This document shows, piece after piece, positions 1-11,053 of a DNA stretch of 64,000 nt (position 1 is the first letter of the stretch; each line of letters begins with the position of its first letter). Source of the stretch: Larix kaempferi (taxonomy: Eukaryota > Streptophyta > Pinopsida > Pinales > Pinaceae). The translations under genes and the position numbers were made by a program. The stretch spans positions 4,976,001 to 5,040,000 of the forward strand of contig BSBM01000636.1 in assembly GCA_027924585.1 (NCBI GenBank), given 5' to 3'. The notes under the pieces are model-generated. The model was not told the origin of the DNA. It saw nothing but the letters and a program-made list of their open reading frames with translations, and searched no databases.

Positions 1-42
1 ATTGTATTGTAAAGTGGTATAGGGTTTTGGTCTTTATTATCC

Positions 43-49
43 TATATAA
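43..49 (+). promoter_or_regulatory. TATA box of LTR 1-6479
   Basis: TATATAA in the context CCTATATAAGGAGGAGACCC, the same context as in the complete copies at 702 and 18228, where it lies about 2.54-2.55 kb from the LTR start. It is the likely RNA polymerase II start region (U3/R border). Confidence 0.6.
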
Positions 50-3000
50 GGAGGAGACCCCCTATTGTATAGCTCACCTTTCGGCTCTGGAAAACTTGAA
101 ATGAAAAGAATATTTTGGAGATCTACTTCTTGGCTTTGATTGGGTTACTCTAGCATATGTTCTTGGATATTTTGCTTCTAGACATTGTTTACTTTTCAGG
201 TGAAATCGACTTCAAGAGAGGGAGGACGAATTGCTCAAGCTAGTTCAACGATTTTGCTTTGTGGGAAGATTGTAGGGGTTGCTCACATCCCCCATGAGCA
301 AGACGTCTTCATAGAGAGGGAGTTTTTCAATTGTGCTTTGTCCATTGATTGCTTTCTCGATATGACATGCTTAGATCTTATGGATTTGTAGATCAAATCT
401 AACTTGATGTAGTTTGATTTGCAGGTTTTCATGGGACACATTTCCTCCTAGGGTTTGAATGCTATTGGTTGAAGACACTTGGATCAATCTTGGAATTGTA
501 ACTAGGGCAAGAATTCTCCATATGCTAAGAGGCTGCAAGCTTTTGAGGTAAGATCTACAAGGTACGTATTGATTTCGCTTGCTATCCATCCCATTGGTCA
601 AAATTACATTAAAATCAAAACCCTCATTTTTGTTTTTCTTAGATCTACTTGGATCTAGCCAAGCTTTTGAAAAGATATTGAAAACCCACCTCTATAGTAT
701 CTGTTATCACACCATAGTTGCAGGGCTACTATTCTTGTTTAGCAGATATCTGCACATTCCAGAGCTTCCATTATTCAGAGCATGGCTATGATGATTGTAT
801 ATTTTGTGATCACACATGATCAGAGCAGTGTATTATTCAGACTTATGTTAGACCTTGTGAGGCTGAGCCTTGAGAGTTCATATTTGATGACCGCTGTGAC
901 CCTTTATCCCATACAGTTTCAGTCCAGTGCTTAGAGATGTATTGCAGCAATGTTTCAGATGATATATGATGATTATTATTGTGATGATGTTATATGACCT
1001 TTGGATATTTTATCATTTACTGTGGATTATTATCTTGTTAATTTAGTCATGATCACAGCGTCTGCTTGGTATATTATTCCTGATGTGGCAAACTATTTAA
1101 AATGAACTGTAAATTATAAAATGGACATTTACTTGCACATTTAGGTTGTTTGACAAAATCCACTGGTTTACCGCCTTACATAGATATGGTCTTTCCTGAC
1201 ACCAATTGTCTGCTAGTTTAGGATCCATATTCACTTGACTCCATCCATACATGACTTTCCTTATTTGACTTTTAACCTTGACCTGTCTTATTTGACTTTC
1301 TGATACTGAGGACTTCCCCATTTTTCTACCTCTGTGTTTGGATGGCATCCCTGTATGTTCAGTGTCTCGGCTCTAAGTTGGTGACAAAACTTGCCTTTGG
1401 TGAGTTGGATTGTAGGCCTAAATCATTTTGGTCGATTGTCCCGATGTTTGGCATCAGCTCGAACTCCCCCTAGTCACTTGAGATGTTGTTGGCTAAAACT
1501 GAAAGCTCATGTTCTACTTATGGAAACTTATAAATTCGCCCATGGAAACTAAAAAGGGCAAGAGCAATGAACAGCTAAAAATACTCTTATAATCTATATC
1601 TGATACTCTTATGAAAGGTCCAAAAAGCAATGGTTCTTAAAATCTATATCTAAACAATTGCTGACCTTATATGTATATGAAAACATGCCCTGGATGCAAG
1701 CTGCAACTAGTTGTGCTTTTTAGCACACCTGAGATCCGAAGGGTTATGTAGGCAAAAAAGGCCATGAAATGAAATTGAATGATCCTAATGAACCTGGATC
1801 AACTTGATGTAGACATGATGCCTAAGTTGAATAAGCACTCTCTAAACAACTTATCCATTTGTGAGGCACAGCCATTCCCCATGTTATTTTGTCCAAGCAC
1901 AGAGTTTGTAGCTTCCCCCTTCTCCCAGTCCAAAGTATTTTTGAGTTAAGTTAGACAAGTCAACCCCTTGGCCCAGCCTTGTTCCTAGCCTTCATCCTTC
2001 ACTAGCAGTTTGACCATGTCCAATGGGTGAGTTTGTCATTTCAACTATTGTGCAAGTAATTTTATATAACAAAGGAATATGCTAACTTGATTAATGCCAC
2101 TGAATGGATGTTATACTTTGAGCTTGACTGTGAGAATGATTAGAGAAGCATGTCTTAGTCTACTGATATGATTTATCCTTGGTTGTATATTATTGGGATC
2201 CGTGATGATGTGGGCCATATATATATACCTATTGATGATGATTGATGATCCCACATACTTGATGATGATATCATATGATGGACATATGGTTCAGATGATG
2301 ATTGATGCAGTTCAGCAGGTTTTATTATTATTTCAGATCATCAAATTATGCACTATCCATATATGGTGGACCCTATAGTTGGCCCATTAGGGAAACCCAT
2401 GGTGTATGAGTACACATTCCTAGTGGTTTTGGGTCTTCTGGATCCAATGAGACACTTATCTTTCAGTTTCGGGCACTTCTGACAGTGATTGATGCAGTTT
2501 TACACTTGTTGACCAGATTTGGGGCTGATTTCCCAGCCTGAGCAGCAGGGGCCATGAGAGGCCAATTCACCTAGGGCGCTGTATGAGGAGGGGGTGGTCC
2601 AGCCACTTGTTTTTACTATTTACCCCCCCTTCTGGAGAGCCTGGTGGGCTTCGTTGGACAGCACAGATGCCCTGGGAGGCAGTTTTGGCACTTTCACAGT
2701 TACCAAGGCAGTTAAAAAATGGGATAAAGTGGTCACTAAGGAATTCGATTTGGGCAATTTAGGCAAGGTTTTGGCATTTGGTTTTCACAAAGGTCTTCCA
2801 GGGTGATCCCACTATCTTCTAGCCAGTTTTCACAATGTGGGTAGGCCCACAGCGATCACAGGAGGTCTTTTACTGCTTGTTTGTCATAGATTTTGAGGAC
2901 ATATTTGATCATTTATATTATCTTGGACATATTTTATTATTTTATTGTGCCTTGGGGATGAGCTAGTAAGGATTGATGCCTCCTAGCCCCACCATGTGCT

Positions 3001-3061
3001 TCTTATGTCATGTCCTAGTCATTATGAGGTGGGCTTTGGTACTTTTACCCCCTCTAGTGGA

Positions 3062-3100
3062 TGACGTCACCCTCCATGACTATTTTAGACTATGACGTCA
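3062..3100 (+). promoter_or_regulatory. Paired TGACGTCA palindromes in U3
   Basis: TGACGTCA occurs at 3062-3069 and 3093-3100, about 140-180 bp upstream of the TATA box of the 702 LTR. This palindrome is the core of plant bZIP (as-1/CRE-like) sites. One site is kept in the 18228 copy (20601-20608) and one in the 50978 copy (53401-53408). The partner site in the 50978 copy reads TGATGTCA, as expected from CpG decay. Regulation is inferred. Confidence 0.5.
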
Positions 3101-3238
3101 TCATTATATTGGGTGATCCATGTGATTTATTGTTATGATTCATTATTAGCCATTGATCATGTATTGAGATCTTTTAATCTCAACCACTCATTTGATGTAG
3201 TATTGTAAAGTGGTATAGGGTTTTGGTCTTTATTATCC

Positions 3239-3245
3239 TATATAA
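3239..3245 (+). promoter_or_regulatory. TATA box of LTR 702-5177
   Basis: TATATAA followed by GGAGGAGACCCCC, 2537 bp from the LTR start. The spacing matches all complete copies in the window. Confidence 0.65.
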
Positions 3246-6200
3246 GGAGGAGACCCCCTATTGTATAGCTCACCTTTGGAGCTCTGGAATATTGGAATAG
3301 AACACTTCTTTGTGGAGCATATCTCTCTTGTCTTGTGGATTCTCTTGCATCTTGAGTATACAGTATCTCTTCTATGTATCATTGTGGATTTTGGTGCTTC
3401 TACTAGTTTTCTTGTAGGAAAGTCGAATTGGTGGAGAGGAGGGCGATTTCTTGAGGGTTATTGTTGGAGGGGTCCACATATTCTCTCTTGGGTTGATCTT
3501 GTGACAGGGAGTATCATTATTGTATCTTCGTGACATAGTTGATGCTTTCTATTACATCTTTCTATCATTTTCATAATCATCTTACTTGACTTGTTTCTTT
3601 GATCTTGTCTTGTAGGAGGAGGACGATTTGGCTATCTTGGAGGAGGACGTTTTGGTTGGAGCTCTTGGATCTCACTCTTGAATATACACATAGGAGAATT
3701 CTATCAATTTGCAAGGTGGCCACAAGCAATTGAGGTAAGATCTACAAGGTATGTGCCTCTTTCCATCCATTCTCTCTTCATTGGTCACAAACCCTAATTA
3801 ATCAAAACCCTAATTTTTGTTTTTCTTAGATCTACTTAGATCTAGCCTTGCTTTTGAAAAGATCTTAAGAACCCACCTCTATAGCATCCACCCCTAGTTG
3901 GATCTATAGTTTGGTGGTGATTGGGTTAAAATTGACACACTTTTCAAGGCAATATAGCCCTCTTGAACCAAATCGCACTTCCTTTGAGAGGCTTGTTGAG
4001 TTAGATCTAGCATGTGAGTAGGTGAGATCCCACTTGATTTGCAATCTACACACTTGATAACCTAACCCTAGACTTTTACTTGGGTGATGTCTACATTGTG
4101 GGCATCATTCCACATTTTAAGGGATTAAAACCCCCTTTTGAACTACTTGGCACATTAAAACTCAGATCTAGTAAGATCTAACCCTTGGATTGACTTGATT
4201 TTCTAGATAATTGCTTAAGCTACTTGGATCTATAATTTGGTGGCCATTAGACTTGATTTGACACACCTTATCCACCTTTTAGCCCTCCTTGAGCAAGGTT
4301 GCACTTCCTTGGGTGACTGAGTTTGCCCACTTCTAGGACCTGGGTAGTTGAGATTTCAGTGGATTTGGAACGGGCATACCTTGAAACCTATATCTAGAGT
4401 ATCATTTTGTGACGATCTGCCTTGGGGGTAGCATTCCTTGTTTTAAGGGATTATGGTCCACTTGGGTCATTTCATGAAATCCTAGATCTAGCAAGATCCA
4501 ACCACTCTATCTCAATTAGCCCACTTGTCTTGACCTCTAGGTGTCCCGATCTACACTTTGACATATCTTTTGACTCCATTAACCCATCCAACAAGGCACT
4601 AGTCCTCCTTAAGCAAGTCACACTCCTTGGGAATTGTGTCAAACCTTAGATCCAGTAAGTGGGTACTTCTAATTTCAACTTAGATCCATAGATCTACTCA
4701 TTACATATCCTCTAGTGCCAATTGCATTCCTTAATTTCACCTTGTGGGTCCATATTAAGCCATTTCGCATATCCCAAGAAAGTAGGACCCACTTGTGTAA
4801 CACATGGTACTATACCTTGTCATTATAACTAATCACGTGGCCTAAATCATACATTGGTTGAAACACTAATCATCTCTCAAACCACCTTCAACCATACTTT
4901 AACTTCTAGGTCCACTTAACCTTGCATTGGTTTCCGTAACTCATCATTTACTTATCCCTAGGAACCTTTGTTTGGGTCCAATCATCTTTGATTGGTTATA
5001 GGGTCTCCCCCTAGGTCTTGATTTATCTAGATCTAAAGCGAAGAGTGCCTCGGTTGACGTGACTCCCACCTTGCATTGGGAACCGTGGCATCTCTTGGGT
5101 CACCTCTTTAGTTGCCCATCTCCTCTACCGTCCCGGATGGGATACCACTAGGGGCAACTATAAGTTGTGTGATAACAGTATCCACGGCAATTCGGATCTA
5201 TAGTTTAGTGGTGATTGGGTTCCATTTGACACACTTTTCAAGGCAAAGTAGCCCTCTTGAGGCAAATCGCACCCCTTGGGAGAAGCTAATTGGGTTAGAT
5301 CCAACACATGGGTAGGTGAGATCCCACTTGATTCATACTCTCCTCAATTGATAACCTACCCCTAGTGCTTCACCTTGTTGATTTTTGCCTTGTGGGCCCC
5401 ATTCCTCATTTTGAGGGTTGTGCCCCACTTGGGTCAATTTGGTGATGCATTTTCAATCTCAGATCTATGGATATCTAGCCATTGGATGCCCTTAATTTTC
5501 AAGATCCACATTGATACTTACCTAAACTACTTGGATCTACAATTTGGTGGCCATTGGACTTGATTTGACACACTTTGCCATGCTTTTAACCCTCCTTGGG
5601 CAAAGTCGCACTCCTTGGGTATTTGGGTTTGCCCACTTCTAGGACATGGGTAGTTGTGATCCCGCTTGATTTGAAAAGAGCATACCTTGAAACCCCTACC
5701 TAGTATCTCACTTTGTGAAGTTCTGCCTTGGGGGTAGCATTCCTTGTTTTGGGGAAAGTTGTCCACTTGGCTCACTTAGTGAAATATTAGATCTACTAAG
5801 ATCCAACCACCACATCTTGAATAGCCCACTTGATTTGCATCCTAGGTGTACCGATCTACAACTTGACATCTCTTTTGAATCCATTAACCCATCCACCAAG
5901 GCACTAGTCCACCTAGGGCAATTCACACTCCTTGGGAATTGTGTCATCTCGTAGATCCCATATGTGGGTATCTCTAATTTCAACTTAGATCCACAGATCT
6001 ACTCATTACATACCCCTTAGTACCTTTTTCACCCTTAACTTCACCTTGTGGGTCCCATCTGAGCCATTTCCATATCCCAAGGAATTGGGTCCCACATGTG
6101 TATTTCATGGTACTAGATCTTGTCATCTTATCTTATCATGTGGCCTAAATCATTCATTGGTTGAATCATAATTCATTTCCTAACCCCCTTTCAACCACAT

Positions 6201-6479
6201 TTAAACTTCTAGGTCCACTTAACCTTGCATTGGTTTCCGTAACTTGCCTTTTACATATCCCTAGGAACCTTTGTTTGGGTTCAATCATCTTTGATTGGTT
6301 ATAGGGTCCCCCCCTAGGTTTTGAGTCATCTTGATCAAAGTGAAGAGTGCCTCGGTTGACGTGAATCCCAACTTGCATTGGGAACCGTGGCATGTCTTGG
6401 GTCACCTCTTTAGTCGTCCATCTCCTCTACCATCCCGGATGGGATACCACTAGGGACAACTATAAGTTGTGTGATAACA

Positions 6480-7744
6480 CTAAGACTATTGGATGAACTG
6501 TTGTAGATGAAGGTGCGTCTACGTGCGTTATGTCTATTTCTTGTTGGCAAGCTTTAGGCTCTCTTGAGTTGGTTCAATTTACGACTCTGCTTATTGCTTT
6601 CAATGGAAGATCATTTTGTCCTCATGGGATTTTACCTTATTTTGAGATCCAATTAGCAGGAAAAGTAGTCCCAGTAGAAGTTGAGGTAGTGGACGCTCCC
6701 CTTTATTACAATTTGTTATTAGGAAGGAGTTAGAATGATACCATGCAAGCCATTCCATCGCCCGTTTTCCGGGTTTTAATGTTTCCTCATGAAGGAAGCA
6801 TTGTCACAGTTGATCAATTGTCCTTCATCCAAAAAAGTAACACGACCTCCTCTGAATCAAACATTCCTATGATTGATCAAGCATGCCCAGCTAGTGAAAA
6901 ATTGGGAGTAGCAATGTATTCATCTCTTATAGGCACGTTTGATTTGCATGCTCCTGTTAACTATATTGTTTCAACTAGCATTGGAAACAACATTTTAGTA
7001 CCTGAGGATTTCTTTCCAATTTCTAATAAAATTGATCCTTGGATTTTACCAACTCATGTTGAACCCATAGTGCCCTTATCCACGACAGAAAATGCTTACC
7101 AACCCTTATATCCTTTGGTTTCATATGCTAATGAGGAGAAGCCTTTGAGTTCATGCTTACCTTCTCTGGACTTGGTTCCGATAGTTGACTAGAGCATCCA
7201 TCCAATAGGGTCATCAAAGCTTGCTCTCCACCTTGTTGATCCAATTGAATGTCTAGACATGTGTTCTATCTAGGATGATATACTTCCTTCTGATGAATTT
7301 TTCCTAGAGTCTATAATGCAGTCTTCCATTCATTTGGATGTTGATCCAATCACAATTATGTCTAGCCCCAGTTTTCCTTTGGAGTCTAATCCTACCATTG
7401 TTGAGTCGTTGGACTCTCCCATAGACCTGCAAATCGTTGGTCTTGCTGAGTTTGATTATGCTTCTAGAATTTTCAACTCCCATGATGATGAATTTGTTCC
7501 TGCAGATTCCATCAAATCCTTCAACTTTGATCTTCATCCTAAAGTTGATCTTGTTGATTGTAAGTCCTCAGGATTTGATACTATAGAGTCTTCATTGGTT
7601 AGCTCTACCTTCATTATGCCTGTTGTGGATGATAGTGAAGTTGAAAGTATTTCTACCACAGTGACCTGTATTAGATCTTTATTTACTTATTTTTTAGATA
7701 TGATCTTGGTACTGTTGTTTCTTGGAGACAAGATTCTTAGCTAG
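6480..7744 (+). pseudogene. Decayed Ty3/gypsy polyprotein fragment with aspartic protease
   Basis: One reading frame (codons starting at 6482) continues to 7744 with in-frame stops at 6494, 6731, 7190, 7271 and 7742 but no frameshift. The first part matches the retroviral-type aspartic protease of plant Ty3/gypsy elements. The active-site region reads VVDEGASTCVMS (D at 6506-6508), followed by GSLEL, FNGRSFCPHGILP, EVEVVDAPLYYNLLLGRS and then FRVLMFPHEGSIVTVDQLSF. This order is typical of the Tat/Athila-like group. The catalytic triplet is D-E-G where D-S-G or D-T-G is usual. After about 6840 the frame continues as an acidic, serine-rich stretch with no recognised domain. The left side is cut by the LTR ending at 6479. 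It is a dead element relic. Confidence 0.85.
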
Positions 7745-10153
7745 ACTCATGATTACTTATTGATCCTTAACGACATAATGTTTGATCATGTCAGGTATAT
7801 TTGGAAACTTTCATATAGGTTTAGGCTTCCCCGCTGTTATGATGCATCTGAACCTTTTGCCATCTGAATTCGCCATATGGTTGAACCTGTTGGATATTGG
7901 TTTGATAGCCATCTTTATATGCATTGTGCACCAATCCAACAACAAAGCCTACCTAACATGGGGCACCCTAGTCTGCACCCTTATGCCATTTTGGTACCCA
8001 TGCTGAGTTTTTATCACAGGCTCGAGAGCTTTTATAGTTTTACCATGACTTTGAGAAGAAGCTTCATGTCTTTCTTCCTCATATATTGCTGGCCATTCTT
8101 TATAAGGCTCCCATTTTTGTGTTTAAGTTACATATGCATTTACCTTGATCATGCTTGCGCTTATGAGCCTGATGTCTGTTTCCATGCTTTAAGCTTGTTA
8201 TATAAGCCTCCATCTTTGATCTCATACAGTAAGGAGGTCACGAGTTTACTTTTTCGGGTTTGTTAAACTTTCACAAAAAAGACTTTTATGTAGTTCTCTT
8301 TAAGCTCTTTTCAGACTCCTTAAATAGGAAAATATTGTCGAGCTAACTTGTCTCTTTCATACTCATTAAAGTATTTGAAAGCTCGTCTTTACGGTATAAG
8401 TTTAACCCTTTTCCGAACCGTTTAGACTATATACAAAAAAAAATACTCCAATCATATGTGGCTAGAAGAGTTCTCTCTCATTATTTTATCTTTTTTTGGG
8501 CGAGGAGACTAACTTTACGAAAAATGACCCCTTGGAGTCTTTTTTAGGATTTTCAGACTCTCAAAATATGAAAACACCCACAAACATCTACCAACTTGGG
8601 CTCGATGTAAAATCCACGAGATGGTGTATAGAGTTATTGTTTAAGTTTTTTAGACCCTTTAAATATGAAAACACCGGTGAGCACGAACAGATTCAGGCTC
8701 GATATTAAAATCCACAGATCAGTATTTTATCAAGTGATCTTCTATCTTATCTTCAAACTCGTAAAAAGAAGAAGAAAGTGTTGAGTTTCTCTTCCATAGA
8801 CTCATAAAATTACACATGGTTGGATCCTTATCGAGCATGTTTTAGTTCTTTTTCAAGCTCATTAAAAAATGAAGAAGGTACCTAAAAAGAGAAAAGGGAA
8901 GGGAAGGGTGTCAAATGTTTTTCCATATAATGGTAACAAGTCAACTGTGTCCTTGAAAAAAGCACCTGTTTTGAGTCTATCAAACAAGTTGAGGTCTAGT
9001 TTTGGCCTTAGGATAAACCTGATCTCATATTTTTTACTCCTTTGATTGGTTACTCTTCCAATCATATGGAGAATCTGTTAATGTATCCTACATTGCATAT
9101 TTATACCATGGTTCCTTTGTACTCAAAGCTTCCTAAGTCACTCATGTGTCTTGCTCACTGTTCAAGGATAAAACTCATGTCGACCATTCTGCAGTGCCCT
9201 TGACCTCCCATGTCTTCCATTCCTTGGTGTCAGTATGTTTTATCATGTACTCAGTTCTACTCCAAATCAAATCAACCTTTGATTGTTCCTAGTGTTTGAT
9301 GATGGGGGATGCTTTAAGGCCTCCCTTACAACGGACTTCTTCCCATTGAATTCAACTCATTTTGCTTTGGGAATGAAGTTTAGAGTTTTTCGGTAGTACC
9401 TTGGGGATTGTAGTCATTAGTGGCAATTTCCTTCGCCATTGGGTAGTGGGAATACATCAATGTCTCCTACTTGATGGATTCTTCAGGTGTTCGACTTCAA
9501 GAACATCTATTCACACCTGTTAGAATGTACTAGGTACCTTGGGTCTCATTTTCATCATTGGTGGGTTCCCTTGTGTTTGTTAACGGTTCACATTAATGAC
9601 TGGTAATCAAACGGTATCCTCCATGTTCGACATCAACTCATTTATTCACATGGTTAGGATTCGTACCTTGAGATGGTTTGGATTGAAGAACTTGGGCCTA
9701 TAATAACATCATCATATTTTGTTATTGCCTAAGCTCCACAAGACTGCGCCACACTCCTTTTGGCCCTTGATGAGACATAGATCTAGTTTGTTCACTATGG
9801 CTATAATCTCTATTTTTTACATAGATCCAACTTTACATATTTTTGTGGTTATGTTCACACTTATGTTTCTCATGGATCCACGCTTGTATTCTAGTGGACA
9901 TGATATATGCATCAATTATACTTATGTATTGGATCATCATTGTATCCTCCTGGAGGTCATGTTTCAACATTTGAACATGGACATTTATTTCAGGGATGAG
10001 GTTGTCTGACACTTTCCTTTCTTTCAGGTACTTCGTTTGAGCCTACGATTATTGGTTTCTTCAGTTTCTTCAAATCCATGACCCAACCCTTCATTTTTTA
10101 TAATGTATTTTGGCCATCGTATTCCCCTCTGACCTCATACATCCGGGGGCATT
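7745..10153 (+). mobile_element. Rest of gypsy internal region, no recognised domain
   Basis: The sequence between the protease fragment and the probable 3' LTR is AT-rich and broken in all frames. I looked for reverse transcriptase, RNase H and integrase motifs and saw none on either strand. At about 8535-8715 there are two degenerate copies of a roughly 110-bp stretch (AATATGAAAACACC ... GGCTCGAT ... AAAATCCAC). The end (about 10137-10153) reads CATCCGGGGGCATT and may be the polypurine tract before the 3' LTR. Either the element was a non-autonomous derivative or the pol genes were deleted. Confidence 0.5.
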
Positions 10154-11053
10154 TGTTATAACCAAATTTGGCACTTCTCCGTCTGTGACAACACTTACAT
10201 GTTTTGTTCGCATGATGACACTTGCATGGCGACATTTCATGAGGTTACTGTGAGTCACACAAAAGTACAAGGGCCATATTTGATACCTCAGTAGGATGGC
10301 CTTAACTCATTCATGGTCCATTCAACAGTTAGGAAGCTTATGAACAAATTTGGAGACCAAAACACCTCTTGAAAAACCCCAGAAAAGGCAGTTTTTCTTC
10401 ATTTTTTCACCCACACGCAGGTGGCACATGGTTCACCCGCATGTTACACGCTCTTGCTCCCTTGTTCACCAGCGTGTACCTCATAAAATACCCCAAAAAT
10501 AATAATTCTCCAAAAATGGGTGGTTTGAGTGGTTTTGGAACCATCTCCTCGGTTGTAACTACTTCCTCCTCGACCCTATCTTCTTCATTTGCTATATAAG
10601 AGAGGGAGAGGGGACCATGAAAATGGACTTAGCCCATTGTAGTGCTATGCTGGAGGAATTTTGACTCTCATCCCCCTCACTTGTGCCGTAGTTTCCATCT
10701 AACCCTAATGCATTGTTTGGAGGTTGGGATTCTTGGAGGAGAGAAGCAGGAGATTTATAATTGAAGCTTTCATGAAGTGCCTTGATTGAAGGAAGGTATA
10801 ATTATGTACTTGCTTCATTCATTAATAAAGATACATTCTTCCCTTTCCAAATCACTATGTTCATGGATATCTCAGTTTTGATACTTGTTGTAGTTTATTA
10901 GATCAGTATTTTATGTTCTTTTGAATATAAATATTCTATTTGTAGTCGAATTGGTTTGAAGAAGGTTTTGAAGTGGTTTTGTAGGTTCCTTGATTGGAAA
11001 GAAAGAGGAAGACTCAAGGAGAGGCTTGGATCAATCTTCTGTTGTAAGGTACA
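10154..11053 (+). mobile_element. Probable 3' LTR of the gypsy relic, first part
   Basis: It begins TGTTATAACC directly after a G-rich tract (CCGGGGGCATT). A TATA box (TATATAA, 10593-10599) lies 440 bp in, followed by a leader-like region. It is interrupted at 11053 by a giant solo LTR and continues at 15582-15673 and 29232 to about 29272, ending near CCTAACAACA. The total would be about 1.02 kb. There is no 5' partner in the window to confirm the ends, so the right border is a guess based on a CA end. Confidence 0.5.
10593..10599 (+). promoter_or_regulatory. TATA box in the gypsy-relic LTR
   Basis: TATATAA in the context GCTATATAAGAGAGGG, 440 bp after the proposed LTR start, followed by a purine-rich leader. 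Confidence 0.45.

Larger units (their letters stand above)
702..5177 (+). mobile_element. Giant solo LTR, subfamily A, 4476 bp, TSD GTATC
   Basis: It starts TGTTATCACACC and ends GTGTGATAACA. GTATC at 697-701 is repeated at 5178-5182, a perfect 5-bp TSD, and removing the unit restores the surrounding LTR. TG...CA ends, a 5-bp TSD, one central TATA box (3239-3245) and no open reading frame of note point to a solo LTR left after recombination of a full element. U3 (702 to about 3260) carries two TGACGTCA palindromes. The leader and U5 (about 3260-5177) contain a splice-like segment (3616-3734) and three diverged units of about 325 bp (3901, 4227, 4548). A DNA transposon is less likely, because 5-bp TSDs with TG/CA ends are the LTR pattern and no transposase is seen. 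Confidence 0.88.
1..6479 (+). mobile_element. Giant solo LTR (leader type D), left end outside window, interrupted by nested LTR
   Basis: The sequence enters inside an LTR just upstream of its TATA box (43-49) and runs to 701. It resumes at 5178 and ends GTGATAACA at 6479. Joining the two parts across the nested element restores a run that parallels the other family members: CTCTATAG, then CCACGGC, then GATCTATAGTTTAGTGG. The sequence after the TATA box (about 90-560) differs from the other copies, so I call it leader type D. Nothing resembling a primer-binding site follows 6479. Instead an in-frame gypsy protease begins, so this copy is best read as a solo LTR inserted in a gypsy pol region. 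The expected left TSD copy (CTAAG or similar) lies outside the window. No coding capacity is seen. Confidence 0.8.

Noticed and set aside
3785-3815. AAACCCTAA telomere-like words in the LTR leaders
   Set aside because: Only one or two units per copy, embedded in LTR sequence. It is neither a telomere nor an interstitial telomeric array; at most a telo-box-like regulatory word.
702-5177. DNA transposon with TGTTATCAC terminal inverted repeats
   Set aside because: 5-bp TSD, TG/CA ends, a single internal TATA box at constant position and no transposase favour an LTR. Terminal inverted repeats of about 10 bp are compatible with LTR ends.
6480-6530. LTR 1-6479 as a 5' LTR with the gypsy region as its own internal domain
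   Set aside because: No primer-binding site follows 6479 and the protease frame continues right up to the border, so the LTR more likely landed in an older gypsy element.
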